Shown: positions 23,612 through 31,760 of the stretch, in pieces
How positions within the stretch are numbered: position 1 is the first letter of the stretch
Layout of the letters: each line of letters starts with the position of its first letter
Source: Ferrovibrio sp.
Lineage (GTDB): Bacteria > Pseudomonadota > Alphaproteobacteria > Ferrovibrionales > Ferrovibrionaceae
DNA: 32,074 nucleotides
Direction: 5' to 3'
Assembly (NCBI RefSeq): GCF_029255545.1
Contig: NZ_JANLJJ010000048.1
Location: 16,213 to 48,286 of the forward strand
Notes under the pieces: model-generated
The model's database searches: none
What the model was told of the DNA's origin: nothing
Seen by the model: the letters and a program-made list of their open reading frames with translations, nothing else
Translations under genes and position numbers: made by a program

Positions 23612-25060
23612 ATGGACGCGTTGATAAAGATGACCGCCCGTCAGGCCGTGGCGGCGCTGAAAGCCCGCGATGTCAGTCCGGGCGAGCTGATCGATGCCGC
23701 CGAGGCGCGCATCGCCGAAGTGGAACCCAAGGTCAACGCCCTGCCGATCCTGTGCCTGGACCGCGCCCGCGCCATGGCCGAAAAGCTGGAGCGTCCCGAC
23801 GATCCGCCGCCGGGCTATCTCTACGGCCTGCCGGTGGCGATCAAGGATCTGGTGGATGTGGCCGGCGTGCGCTGTGTCCAGGGCAGCCGTGCCTTCGCCG
23901 ACCGCATCGCCCATCGCTCGGATTATTCGGTGGAGCGGCTGGAAGGCAACGGCGCGCTGGTGATCGCCAAGGCCAATACCCCGGAATTCGGCGCCGGCGC
24001 GCAGACCTTCAACGACGTGTTCGGCACCACCACCAACCCCTGGAACACGGCGATGACGCCGGCCGGCTCCTCGGGTGGCTCGGCCGCCGCGCTGGCGGCC
24101 GGCGAGGTCTGGCTGGCCGATGGCTCTGACCTGGGCGGGTCCTTGCGCATTCCGGCCAGCTTCACCGGCGTGGTCGGCCTGCGCCCGTCGCCCGGCCGGG
24201 TTGCCTGGGGCCCGCGCGCGCTGCCTTTCGACACGCTCTCGGTGCTGGGCCCGATGGGGCGCAATGTCGGCGACTGCGCGCTGATGCTGGATGCCCAGGC
24301 CGGGCTGGATACGCGCGATCCGCTCAGCCTGCCGGCGCCTGAGCGCAGCTTCGTTGACTCCGTCGACCATGCCCTGGGTTTCGGCCGGCTGCCCTCGCGC
24401 TTTGCCGGCGGCTGCCGCGTCGGCTGGACCCCCGATCTCGGCCTGTCGCCGGTCGATCCGGAGGTGCTGGCGATCTGCGAGGCGGCCGTGCGGCGGCTGG
24501 AAAAGCTGGGCGCGCAGGTCGGCACCGATACGCCGGATTTCAGCGGCGCGGAAGAGTGTTTCCAGGTTTTGCGCGCGGCCAATTTCGCCGCCTCAGTTTG
24601 GCCAAAAATCCAGGGCAAAACCGACCTGGTGAAACCGGAAGTGATCTGGAACGCCGAAAAGGGTCTCAAGCTGGCCGGACCCGAGCAGGCCGAGGCGCGC
24701 CGCGTGCAGGGCGAGATCTACAATCGCGTCGCCGCTTTCTTCGAACGCCATGATTTCCTGGTGCTGCCCACCTGTGTCTCGCCGCCCTTCGATCATCGCA
24801 AGCGGTATCTGGAAGAGGTCGCCGGCCGCAAGTTCGACACCTACATCTCCTGGCTGGTGCTCACCTTCGCCATCACGCTGACCGGCACGCCCGCCATCTC
24901 GATCCCCTGCGGCTTCACCAAATCCGGCCTGCCGGTCGGGCTGCAGATCGTGGCACGGCCGCGCGGCGAGGCGGAATTGCTGGCATTCTGCGCGATCCTG
25001 GAAGCCGAGCTGGGCCTGAGCGGCCGCGTGCCGGTCGATCCCATAACCGGCCAGCCGTGA
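23612..25060 (+). CDS. Amidase-signature family amidase
   Basis: The 482-residue product is an amidase-signature hydrolase, which cuts C-N amide bonds with a Ser-cisSer-Lys triad. These are visible as K78 (PVAIKDLVD), S153 in AGSSGGSAAALAAG and S177 in DLGGSLRIPA, with the spacing of GatA (75 and 24 residues). It is not likely to be GatA itself, because gatB and gatC are absent and the C-terminal part (SIPCGFTKSGLPVGLQIVAR) is common to many amidases. GGAAGG lies just upstream of the ATG. EI24 follows after 27 bases, and the run of amidase, EI24, bactofilin and lipoprotein genes may be one transcript. The amide substrate is unknown. Confidence 0.9.
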   Translation: MDALIKMTARQAVAALKARDVSPGELIDAAEARIAEVEPKVNALPILCLDRARAMAEKLERPDDPPPGYLYGLPVAIKDLVDVAGVRCVQGSRAFADRIAHRSDYSVERLEGNGALVIAKANTPEFGAGAQTFNDVFGTTTNPWNTAMTPAGSSGGSAAALAAGEVWLADGSDLGGSLRIPASFTGVVGLRPSPGRVAWGPRALPFDTLSVLGPMGRNVGDCALMLDAQAGLDTRDPLSLPAPERSFVDSVDHALGFGRLPSRFAGGCRVGWTPDLGLSPVDPEVLAICEAAVRRLEKLGAQVGTDTPDFSGAEECFQVLRAANFAASVWPKIQGKTDLVKPEVIWNAEKGLKLAGPEQAEARRVQGEIYNRVAAFFERHDFLVLPTCVSPPFDHRKRYLEEVAGRKFDTYISWLVLTFAITLTGTPAISIPCGFTKSGLPVGLQIVARPRGEAELLAFCAILEAELGLSGRVPVDPITGQP

Positions 25061-25087
25061 CCGGTCCGTCATGATCGGGGAGACGCC

Positions 25088-25765
25088 ATGATCGGCCGCG
25101 CCTTAAGCCTCGCCGTCGCCCAGCTGCCCGACCCGGCCTTCCGCCGGGTGCTGGTGAAGTCGCTGCTGATCAGCATGGTCGTGTTCGGCCTGCTGGCGCT
25201 GGCGCTGTGGTTCGGCCTGCTGCTGCTGCCTGAAACCGAGCAGACCTGGCTCGACTGGGTGGTCGGCTTCCTGTCCGGCCTGGGGTTTTTCGTTGGCACG
25301 ATGCTGCTGTTCCCCGCCGTGATGACGGCGGCGCTCGGCCTGTTCATCGACGATATCGCCGATGCGGTGGAGCAGAAGCATTATCCGCAGGAATCCCGTG
25401 GCCAGCCGGTGGCTTTCTGGCCGGCGCTCTGGGGTTCGCTGCGCTTCCTTGGCATCGTTCTTGTGGTCAATATCCTGCTGCTGCCGGTTTATGGCATCCT
25501 GCTGTTCTTCCCGCCGCTGCTTTACGTGCTGTCGCTGGCGGTGAACGGGTATCTGGTCGGAAGGGAGTATTTCGAGGCCGTGGCCTGGCGCTATCTGCCA
25601 CGACCGGAGGCTGACCGCCTGCGTCAGCGCCGGCGTGGCGATGTCTGGCTCTGCGGCGTGCTCATTGTGCTTCTGTTAACCATTCCGATCGTAAATTTCC
25701 TTGTCCCGATTGTAGCTACCGCATTCATGGTTCACGTCTACAAGCGGTTGCGGGCGACGGGCTGA
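25088..25765 (+). CDS. EI24/CysZ-like membrane protein
   Basis: This 225-residue protein has about five membrane helices. It fits the EI24 domain family (PF07264), which includes the sulfate permease CysZ. The pattern includes FLSGLGFFVGTMLLFPAVMT, then GLFIDDIADAVEQKHYP on the cytoplasmic side, and LYVLSLAVNGYLVGREYFEA. In many alphaproteobacteria the family member is only annotated as EI24 protein. No cysteine or sulfate genes are near, so sulfate transport is not supported by context. A GGGGAGA ribosome-binding site lies four bases before the ATG. It is followed by the bactofilin gene after 67 bases. Confidence 0.85.
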   Translation: MIGRALSLAVAQLPDPAFRRVLVKSLLISMVVFGLLALALWFGLLLLPETEQTWLDWVVGFLSGLGFFVGTMLLFPAVMTAALGLFIDDIADAVEQKHYPQESRGQPVAFWPALWGSLRFLGIVLVVNILLLPVYGILLFFPPLLYVLSLAVNGYLVGREYFEAVAWRYLPRPEADRLRQRRRGDVWLCGVLIVLLLTIPIVNFLVPIVATAFMVHVYKRLRATG

Positions 25766-25832
25766 CTGATGCGGCCTGGCAATAGGTCGGTTGCCGGCTG
25801 AATCACCTTGGGGGATCAGAGGAGAACCGTCT

Positions 25833-26540
25833 ATGTTTGGTCGCAAGAAGCCGAGCGCCGATACCGCTGCCACCCTGCCGCCGGCACCGCCCGCCGAAGC
25901 GAAGCCTGCCGGAGCGAAGCTGGCCGAGGCGAAGCAGCCTGAACCGGCGATGGTCGTGCCAGCGGCCAAAGCCGATGACGATCTGCCACCGATGCCCAGC
26001 CATCTGCGGGCCGTTGGCAAACCCGTGCTTCCCACTGCCCCCGCCACCGTTACCGCCGGAGCCGCCATGACCGATACCCCGACCACCCCGACCTTCCGCC
26101 CCGAAATCGCCAAGCGCCCCGGCGTCGAGCTGGCCCCCAAAGCCGTGGTGCAGGCCGGCGCCGTTGCCTCGTCGTCATCGCAGGGCGCCGAGCCGAAAGT
26201 ACTGCTGATCGGCCGCGAGATCAGCCTGACCGGCCAGATCACCGCCTGCGACAAGGTGATCGTCGAAGGCCGCGTCGAGGCCCAGCTCACCGAAAGCCGT
26301 TTTGTCGAGATCACCGAAAGCGGCCAGTTCAAGGGCTCGGCCGAGGTCGAGGAAGCCGAGGTCCGCGGCCGTTTCGAAGGCCGGCTCAGCGTGCGCGGCC
26401 GTCTGCTGATCCGCGGCAGCGGCAAGGTCTCGGGCGAGATCGCCTATGGCCAGCTCGAAATCGAATGCGGCGGCGAGATTTCCGGCACGGTGCAGACCGT
26501 GGCCGCGGGCAGCCGCACCTCCTCGGCTGCTGCCGAATAA
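25833..26540 (+). CDS. Bactofilin
   Basis: From the ATG at 25833 (GAGGAG eight bases upstream) the product is 235 residues. Residues ~1-115 are a Pro/Ala/Lys-rich, probably unstructured head (MFGRKKPSADTAATLPP). The bactofilin domain (PF04519) runs from about 120 to 222: KVLLIGREISLTGQITAC, VIVEGRVEAQLTES, GQFKGSAEVEEAEVRGRFEG, GKVSGEIAYGQLEIECGG. These short repeats fold as a right-handed beta-helix that polymerises without nucleotide and helps set cell shape or polarity. The head is longer than in most bactofilins, where it is 20-40 residues and carries the membrane-targeting motif. The M23 peptidase that often accompanies bactofilins (LmdC) is missing; the neighbours are EI24 and a small lipoprotein. 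An in-frame ATG at 25791 has no ribosome-binding site. Confidence 0.92.
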   Translation: MFGRKKPSADTAATLPPAPPAEAKPAGAKLAEAKQPEPAMVVPAAKADDDLPPMPSHLRAVGKPVLPTAPATVTAGAAMTDTPTTPTFRPEIAKRPGVELAPKAVVQAGAVASSSSQGAEPKVLLIGREISLTGQITACDKVIVEGRVEAQLTESRFVEITESGQFKGSAEVEEAEVRGRFEGRLSVRGRLLIRGSGKVSGEIAYGQLEIECGGEISGTVQTVAAGSRTSSAAAE

Positions 26541-26546
26541 CCTGCC

Positions 26547-27017
26547 GTGATTCTGCGTAGCGTTCCGCGCGGGGCGTCTGCCCCGCGCATTCTGTTTGCG
26601 GTGCTGATGCTGGTGGTGCTGGCCGGCTGCGGCGCGCGGCCTTCGGGCAGCGTGGCTGCCGATTCCGAGGAACCGCTCGATCTCGCCCTGGTGCCGGCCC
26701 CGGCCCGGCCCGACGAGGCGCCGCGCCGCCCGCTCAGCGCCGATGTGGTGCGCAAGACCGAGGCCGAGGCCCGCGCCCTGTTTGGCGCGCCGACCACGCT
26801 GCGGCGCGAGCCGCCAGGCGAGGTCTGGCAGTATCAGTCGGAGAATCCGCGCTGCACCCTGCTGCTGTTCTTCTATCCCGATGCCGGGCCGCGCCTGCGC
26901 GTCACCCATGCCCAGGTCTTAAGCCGCGTGCGTGGCCAGACGGTGGATGATTCCGACTGCCTCGCCGCCCTGCTGAAGACGCAGCCGCCGATGGCGCAGC
27001 CCAGGCCGATGTCCTAG
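26547..27017 (+). CDS. Small lipoprotein, BamE/SmpA-like
   Basis: The 156-residue product starts at GTG six bases after the bactofilin stop. Its lipoprotein signal peptide ends in VVLAGC, with C28 as lipidation site. The mature part has KTEAEARALFGAPTTLRREP and GEVWQYQSENPRCTLLLFFY, a pattern that I associate with SmpA/BamE-like folds (LFGxP...WxY) though the match is weak and the family is not certain. Two cysteines (C111, C134) may pair. The C-terminus is Pro/Gln-rich. It probably shares a transcript with bactofilin, and its stop overlaps the stop of the convergent PIN gene, with a plus-strand terminator starting six bases later. Confidence 0.75.
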   Translation: MILRSVPRGASAPRILFAVLMLVVLAGCGARPSGSVAADSEEPLDLALVPAPARPDEAPRRPLSADVVRKTEAEARALFGAPTTLRREPPGEVWQYQSENPRCTLLLFFYPDAGPRLRVTHAQVLSRVRGQTVDDSDCLAALLKTQPPMAQPRPMS

Positions 27018-27376
27018 GCCAGAAATTCCTTCCGGAATTTTTTATAAGTCAGCACGCGCAAGTCTGGTGCCGTTTTAGCAAGTTGTGCGGTCAGCAGCTT
27101 GTCGTCGGTGACCAGTATGTCTGCATGCCTCGCGGCTGTTGCGCCGATAATGAGGTCGCGGGAGGCGTCCCACGGCATTTCAGGGGCTACAACAGGCTGT
27201 CCCAACATAAAAAGCGACATCAGTTGGTTTCGCTTAAAAACGTCACGAATCTGCGCAACCTCATCCTCCTGTGCGTCAGTCCTGACCACTTCCAGACGGG
27301 AAGCCTTGATGCGCTCTGAGTCCTGATGTTTCAGAATGCCGTCGAGCGCGTTGCTGTCGAACATCACGCGCGTCAT
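27014..27376 (-). CDS. Orphan PIN-domain protein (putative RNase toxin)
   Basis: From the ATG at 27376 (AAGGA five bases upstream) the product is 120 residues, MTRVMFDSNALDGIL at its start. The fold pattern is that of a PIN domain, a metal-dependent RNase fold common in VapC-type toxins. The acidic residues are D7 (MFDSNAL), E37 or E39 in QEDEVA, D74 in RDLIIGATAARHADILVTDD and D91/D92. The ATG overlaps the stop of the AraC gene (ATGA), so the two are translationally coupled. There is no small antitoxin gene next to it. GC content is low: I counted 45% in 27181-27240, so it may be a late acquisition. A frame open from 27403 adds nine residues and is less likely. Toxin activity is inferred from fold only. 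Confidence 0.72.
   Translation of the reverse strand: MTRVMFDSNALDGILKHQDSERIKASRLEVVRTDAQEDEVAQIRDVFKRNQLMSLFMLGQPVVAPEMPWDASRDLIIGATAARHADILVTDDKLLTAQLAKTAPDLRVLTYKKFRKEFLA
27023..27043 (+). terminator. Intrinsic terminator after the BamE-like lipoprotein gene
   Basis: AAATTCC (27023-27029), four bases, GGAATTT (27034-27040) followed by TTT (27041-27043) forms a seven-pair hairpin with a T run, beginning six bases after the stop. It is inside the last codons of the convergent PIN gene, so both functions share the same bases. Confidence 0.5.
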
Positions 27377-28452
27377 GCCTGTCCTTGCCCAGTGTCCCGC
27401 CATTGCGCCGGCGTCGCGCCGGTCCAGGCCTTGAAGGCGCGATGGAAATTGGCCACATCGGCAAAGCCCAGCCGCGCGGCTACCGTTGCCATGCTGCGGT
27501 CCGGATCGCGCAGCAGCTCCTTCGCCATCGCGCAGCGCAGGGCCGCCACTTCGTCCTGGAAGCCGGTGCCGCGTTCGGCCAGCCGGCGCTGCAGCGTGCG
27601 CGGCGTCATCCCCAGATCCGCTGCTGCCGCATCGATGCTCGGCGCGTTGCCATTGGCCAGCAGGCCGCGGATGCAGTCGGCCAGCCGGCTGCGCAATGCG
27701 TCTTCATCGACAGTGTCGCTCAGGCGCGCCAGGGCGCGGCCGGCATAATCGGCCAGCATGCCTTTCAGCGCCGGGCTGGCCTGACGTACCGGCAGGGCGA
27801 GGATGTCGTCCGGCAGCAGCATGGAATCATCTTCCGCCTCGAACTGCACGGGGGCGGCGAAGATGCGGCGGTATTCGGCCAGGCTGTCGGGCGCGGCATG
27901 GCGGAAACGTACGCTGTGCGGCGCGATGCGCCGGCCGCAGAGCCAGCGGGTGAAGGTCAGGGTCGCCGTCAGCACCGCCTCGACGCGCTGGCGCCGGCAT
28001 GGCCAGTCCGGATCGAAGGGCATGTAGAGCAGGCGGATGGCATCGCTCTCGGTCCGCGCCGCGAAGCGGCCGCCGCCGCCGACCAGCGGCGCGAAGCGGT
28101 CGGCCTGTGCGGCAGCCTCGCGCAGGGTCTCGCAGCTCATCAGCAGATGACCCAGCGCATCGAAGGAGCCGGGCCGCACCTGCTCGCCGACATGCAGGCC
28201 GAGATGGCTGTCGCCGGTCAGCCGCTGGGCGGCCTGCCAGATCGCCGACACCGCGTCATGCGGCAGCCGGCCTTCCGCGGTGTCGAGCAGGGCCGGCGGC
28301 AGGCCGGCCTCGGCCAGCACCTGGTCCGGCGCCGCCGGCCGCGCGGTGCCGTCGCGCACCGCGTCCAGCAGGGTGCGCACATAGCCGGCCGCCACGCTGC
28401 GCGGAATCCGGCCTCTGGTGCTGTGGCCCCTGGTGCTGTCGGCGCGCGTCAT
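27373..28452 (-). CDS. AraC-family transcriptional regulator (Arabinose_bd type)
   Basis: The 359-residue protein begins MTRADSTRGHSTRGRIP and has an N-terminal Arabinose_bd/OruR-like domain (PF12625, about 20-240), with VLAEAGLPPALLDTAEGRLP, SHLGLHVGEQVRPGSFDALG and FRHAAPDSLAEYRRIF. The C-terminal HTH_18 domain (about 265-355) has DLGMTPRTLQRRLAERGTGF and MATVAARLGFADVANFHRAF. Such regulators generally activate nearby catabolic operons in response to a metabolite. The start was put at ATG 28452, with AGGAGG 12 bases upstream; a frame open from 28623 would overlap the divergent transporter gene. It stands divergent from the transporter-SDR-FMO operon, the obvious target. Its stop overlaps the PIN start. 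Confidence 0.9.
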   Translation of the reverse strand: MTRADSTRGHSTRGRIPRSVAAGYVRTLLDAVRDGTARPAAPDQVLAEAGLPPALLDTAEGRLPHDAVSAIWQAAQRLTGDSHLGLHVGEQVRPGSFDALGHLLMSCETLREAAAQADRFAPLVGGGGRFAARTESDAIRLLYMPFDPDWPCRRQRVEAVLTATLTFTRWLCGRRIAPHSVRFRHAAPDSLAEYRRIFAAPVQFEAEDDSMLLPDDILALPVRQASPALKGMLADYAGRALARLSDTVDEDALRSRLADCIRGLLANGNAPSIDAAAADLGMTPRTLQRRLAERGTGFQDEVAALRCAMAKELLRDPDRSMATVAARLGFADVANFHRAFKAWTGATPAQWRDTGQGQA

Positions 28453-28606
28453 GCCGCCCGGTTTCCTCCTGATTTTGGCGCCTGGCGACAAGCCGGTGGC
28501 GTATCCGGCCATCGCCCTGGCGCCCTTGCTGCGCCAGAATGCCGCAGCAGGCTGGCCGCGACAACCCGACATCAGAACGCAAAGCGGCCGGCGAGGGAGG
28601 AAAACC

Positions 28607-29533
28607 ATGACGGATGCGTCCATCGACGCGGTCCTGATCCAGATCGATTCGACCGGTCAACTGATTCTCGGCCTCGTGCTGGCCCTGATCATGTTCGGCG
28701 TCGCGCTGGATCTGCGCCTGAGCGATTTCGTCGCCGTGCTGCGTAAGCCGCTGGCGCCGCTGACCGGCCTGGCGGCGCAGACCCTGCTGCTGCCGGCGCT
28801 CACCTGGGCGATGACCATGGTGCTGCAGCCGCAGCCCAGCGTCGCGCTCGGCATGATCATCGTGGGCGCCTGCCCGGGCGGCAACCTGTCGAACCTGATC
28901 ACGCATATGGGGCGCGGCAACACGGCGTTGTCGGTCTGCATGACCGGCCTGTCCAGCGTGGTGGCGATCATCGCCACGCCGCTCAACATCCTGCTCTGGG
29001 CCTCGCTCAATCCGGCCACGGCGGCTTTGCTGCGGCAGGTCGATATCCAGGCCGGGCCGTTCCTGGCCCAGACCGTGCTGATCCTCGGCCTGCCGATGGC
29101 GCTAGGCATGGCGCTGGCGCGCTGGGCGCCGCGGCTGGCGGCGCGGCTGCGCCGGCCGTTCCAGATCCTGTCCTTCCTGTTTCTGATCCTGTTCATCCTC
29201 GCCACCACGGTGGCGAATGGCCGGCATCTGCTGGCCTTCACCGCGCAGATCATGCCGCTGGTGGTGGTGCATAACGCGGCGGCCCTGCTGCTTGGTTGGC
29301 TGGCGGCGAAAGCCATCCGCATGAATGAAGCCGACGGTCGCGCCGTCACCATCGAGATCGGCATGCAGAATTCCGGCCTCGGCCTGGCGCTGATCCTCAA
29401 CCAGTTCGACGCGCTGGGCGGCGCCGCGCTGATCGCCGCCGGCTGGGGCATCTGGCATATCGTGTCGGGCTGGACGCTGGCGACGCTGTGGAAACGCGGC
29501 GATGCGCGGCGCATGCGGGAACGGTCGGCATGA
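28607..29533 (+). CDS. BASS-family (bile acid:sodium symporter-like) transporter
   Basis: The 308-residue product has about 9-10 membrane helices and fits the BASS family (SBF, PF01758), which takes up organic acids such as bile acids, pantoate or pyruvate with Na+. The typical motif IIVGACPGGNLSNLITHMGR (about 85-105) contains the conserved Asn of the crossover region, with the second in TIEIGMQNSGLGLALILN. The start at ATG 28607 has GGGAGG six bases upstream and is preferred over a frame open from 28418. It heads an operon: its stop overlaps the SDR start as ATGA. The AraC-type regulator is divergent. Substrate specificity cannot be read from the sequence. Confidence 0.88.
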   Translation: MTDASIDAVLIQIDSTGQLILGLVLALIMFGVALDLRLSDFVAVLRKPLAPLTGLAAQTLLLPALTWAMTMVLQPQPSVALGMIIVGACPGGNLSNLITHMGRGNTALSVCMTGLSSVVAIIATPLNILLWASLNPATAALLRQVDIQAGPFLAQTVLILGLPMALGMALARWAPRLAARLRRPFQILSFLFLILFILATTVANGRHLLAFTAQIMPLVVVHNAAALLLGWLAAKAIRMNEADGRAVTIEIGMQNSGLGLALILNQFDALGGAALIAAGWGIWHIVSGWTLATLWKRGDARRMRERSA

Positions 29534-30480
29534 GCAACAGGGGCGTCCTGGTGACGGGTGCGGCCGGCTTCATCGGCCGCAACCTGATTGAGGCGCTGGC
29601 AAACCAGCCGGCTGCGCAGCCAGTGTTTGCCTTCGACCTGCGCGAGGTGCCGGCGCCTGAGCGGCTGCCCGGGGTGACCTATATCGCTGGCGATATCCGC
29701 GATCCGGCACTGGCAAACCATGTGCAGCAGCATCGGCCGCGCTGCGTGGTGCATCTTGCCTCCGTGGTGGCGGCCGGCGGCGACGAGCAGCGTGATTACG
29801 AGATCGACGTGAAGGGCACCGAGAATGTGCTGCAGGCCTGCCTCGCTGCCGGTGTGGCGCATCTGGTGGTCACCTCCAGCGGCGCGGCCTATGGCTATCA
29901 CGCCGACAATCCGGTGCCGCTGTGCGAAAGCGACGCCCTGCGTGGCAACGAGGACTTCGCCTATGCGAGGCACAAAAGGCTGGTCGAGGAATTGCTGGCC
30001 GACTGGCGCGCGAAGCATCCCGAACTGAAGCAGACCGTGTTCCGGCCCTGCACCGTGCTGGGGCCGGGCACGGCCAACCAGATCACCGCGATGTTCCAGC
30101 GCCCGCTGGTGCTGGGCCTCACCGGCACGACGACGGCATTTTCCCTGGTGGCCGACAGCGACGTGGTGGCGGCGCTGATCCGTGCGGCCTGCGGCGGCCC
30201 GGCTGGCGTCTACAATCTCGCGGGCGACGGCACGCTCAGCCTGGCGCAGATCGCGGGCAAGCTCGGCAAACCCTATCTGGCGATTCCGCCGGCATTGCTG
30301 AAAGGCGCGTTGTGGCTGCTCAACCGGCTTGGGCTGACAAAGCTCGGGCCGCAGCATGTCAAATTCATCCAGTATCGTCCGGTGCTGGATAACGCGCTGC
30401 TGAAAAGCGGCTTCGGCTATGTGCCGCAGCTGGACGCGGCCGCCGTATTCGAACGCTACAGGAAGGCAACGCAGGCATGA
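29530..30480 (+). CDS. NAD(P)-dependent extended SDR (epimerase/dehydratase-like)
   Basis: This 316-residue protein has an extended short-chain dehydrogenase fold. The nucleotide-binding motif is G10-A-A-G13-F-I-G16, and the catalytic residues are S116/S117 (VVTSSGAAYGY) and Y145-x3-K149 (FAYARHKR). HLASVVAAGGDE and FRPCTVLGPGTANQI suit sugar epimerases or 3-beta-hydroxysteroid dehydrogenase-like enzymes. The ATG overlaps the transporter stop, and its own stop overlaps the FMO start, both as ATGA. With a transporter and a monooxygenase beside it, a role in oxidising or reducing a hydroxyl group on an imported compound is more likely than one in sugar metabolism, but this is inferred. The pocket cannot be assigned. 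Confidence 0.85.
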   Translation: MSNRGVLVTGAAGFIGRNLIEALANQPAAQPVFAFDLREVPAPERLPGVTYIAGDIRDPALANHVQQHRPRCVVHLASVVAAGGDEQRDYEIDVKGTENVLQACLAAGVAHLVVTSSGAAYGYHADNPVPLCESDALRGNEDFAYARHKRLVEELLADWRAKHPELKQTVFRPCTVLGPGTANQITAMFQRPLVLGLTGTTTAFSLVADSDVVAALIRAACGGPAGVYNLAGDGTLSLAQIAGKLGKPYLAIPPALLKGALWLLNRLGLTKLGPQHVKFIQYRPVLDNALLKSGFGYVPQLDAAAVFERYRKATQA

Positions 30481-31751
30481 CCTATCTGGTGATCGGCGCC
30501 GGCCCGGCCGGGTTGGCGGCCCTGAAAAGCTTCAAACAGGCCGGCCTGCCGGTGGAAGCCGTGGAACGGCACGCCGCTATCGGCGGGCAGTGGCTCTATG
30601 GCGCGGAGTCCAGCGCGGTCTATGCCTCCACCCATCTGATCTCGTCGAAGCGCACCACGGCCTTCGCCGATTTCCCGATGCCCGAGGACTGGCCAGCCTA
30701 TCCCGGCCATGCCCAGGTGCTGCAATACCTGCGTGATTACGCCGATCATTTTGGCCTCACGCCGCTGATCCGCTTCAATACGTCGCTGCAGGCGCTGACG
30801 CGGCAGGACGATGGCTGGCGCGCGACCTTCAGCGACGGCGGCGTGAAGGATTATGCCGGCGTGGTGATCGCCAACGGCCATCTCACCGATCCGTTGCTGC
30901 CGCAGATTCCGGGCCAGTTCAGCGGCCGGTTGATGCATGCCAAGGATTACAAGACGGCTGACATCTTCGACGGCAAGACCGTGCTGGTGGTTGGCATGGG
31001 CAATACCGGCTGCGACATCGTGGTGGATGCCATCCATCGCGCCGGCCGCGTGTTGTGGAGCGTGCGCGGCGGCAATCATTTTGTGCCGAAATTCCTCGCC
31101 GGCAAACCGGCCGATGAGGGCAACCACAAGCCGAAGCGTTTCATCCTGCCCAAAGGTCTGCGCGCCATGCTGCACGAGCCCCTGTTGCGCCTGCTGGTCG
31201 GACCGCCGGAACGGTTCGGCCTGCCCCGGCCCAGGCATCGCCTTTATGACCGCACGCCCATCGTCAATTCCCTGGTGCTGCAGCATCTGGGGCAGGGTGA
31301 TGTGGAGCTGCGCAAGCCGATCCGCGAATTCAGGGGCGACGCCGTCGTTTTCAGCGATGGCCGCGAGGACAGGGTCGATCTGGTGCTGCTGGCCACCGGC
31401 TATCGCATCACCTTCCCCTTCCTAAACGACCTGCGCTCGCTGAACTGGCAGGGCGCGCGCGCCGCGCCGCAGCTCTATCTGAATATTTTTCCGCCGCAGG
31501 ATAACGGGCTCTTCGTGGCCGGCCTGCTGGAAGGCGCTGGCGTTGGCTGGGCCGGCCGTGCCCTGCAGACCGACCTGATCGCGGCCTATCTGAAGGCGCG
31601 CGAAAAGAATCCGGCTGCCGCGGAAGCCTTCCGTCGCCGCATCGCGGCGGGCTGCGCGCAAAGCACGGATGAACGCGGCGAGCACGGCATCTTCGTCGAC
31701 TTCCTGCAATACAAGCGCGACCTGCAGGCCGCGATCGCGTCGCTGAGCTAG
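30477..31751 (+). CDS. Flavin-containing monooxygenase (FMO/BVMO-like)
   Basis: The 424-residue protein is a class B flavin monooxygenase, which adds one oxygen from O2 to a substrate using FAD and NADPH. FAD binds at G7-A-G9-P-A-G12. The FMO fingerprint FxGxxxHxxxY is present as F148-S-G150-R-L-M-H154-A-K-D-Y158. The NADPH site is G173-M-G175-N-T-G178. LLATGYRITFPFL is the second conserved ATGY motif. At 424 residues it is in the range of N-/S-hydroxylating FMOs, shorter than most Baeyer-Villiger enzymes. It is the last gene in the BASS-SDR-FMO operon, linked by ATGA overlaps, and ends nine bases before the nth stop. The substrate is unknown. Confidence 0.91.
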   Translation: MTYLVIGAGPAGLAALKSFKQAGLPVEAVERHAAIGGQWLYGAESSAVYASTHLISSKRTTAFADFPMPEDWPAYPGHAQVLQYLRDYADHFGLTPLIRFNTSLQALTRQDDGWRATFSDGGVKDYAGVVIANGHLTDPLLPQIPGQFSGRLMHAKDYKTADIFDGKTVLVVGMGNTGCDIVVDAIHRAGRVLWSVRGGNHFVPKFLAGKPADEGNHKPKRFILPKGLRAMLHEPLLRLLVGPPERFGLPRPRHRLYDRTPIVNSLVLQHLGQGDVELRKPIREFRGDAVVFSDGREDRVDLVLLATGYRITFPFLNDLRSLNWQGARAAPQLYLNIFPPQDNGLFVAGLLEGAGVGWAGRALQTDLIAAYLKAREKNPAAAEAFRRRIAAGCAQSTDERGEHGIFVDFLQYKRDLQAAIASLS

Positions 31752-31760
31752 TGGGCTGGG

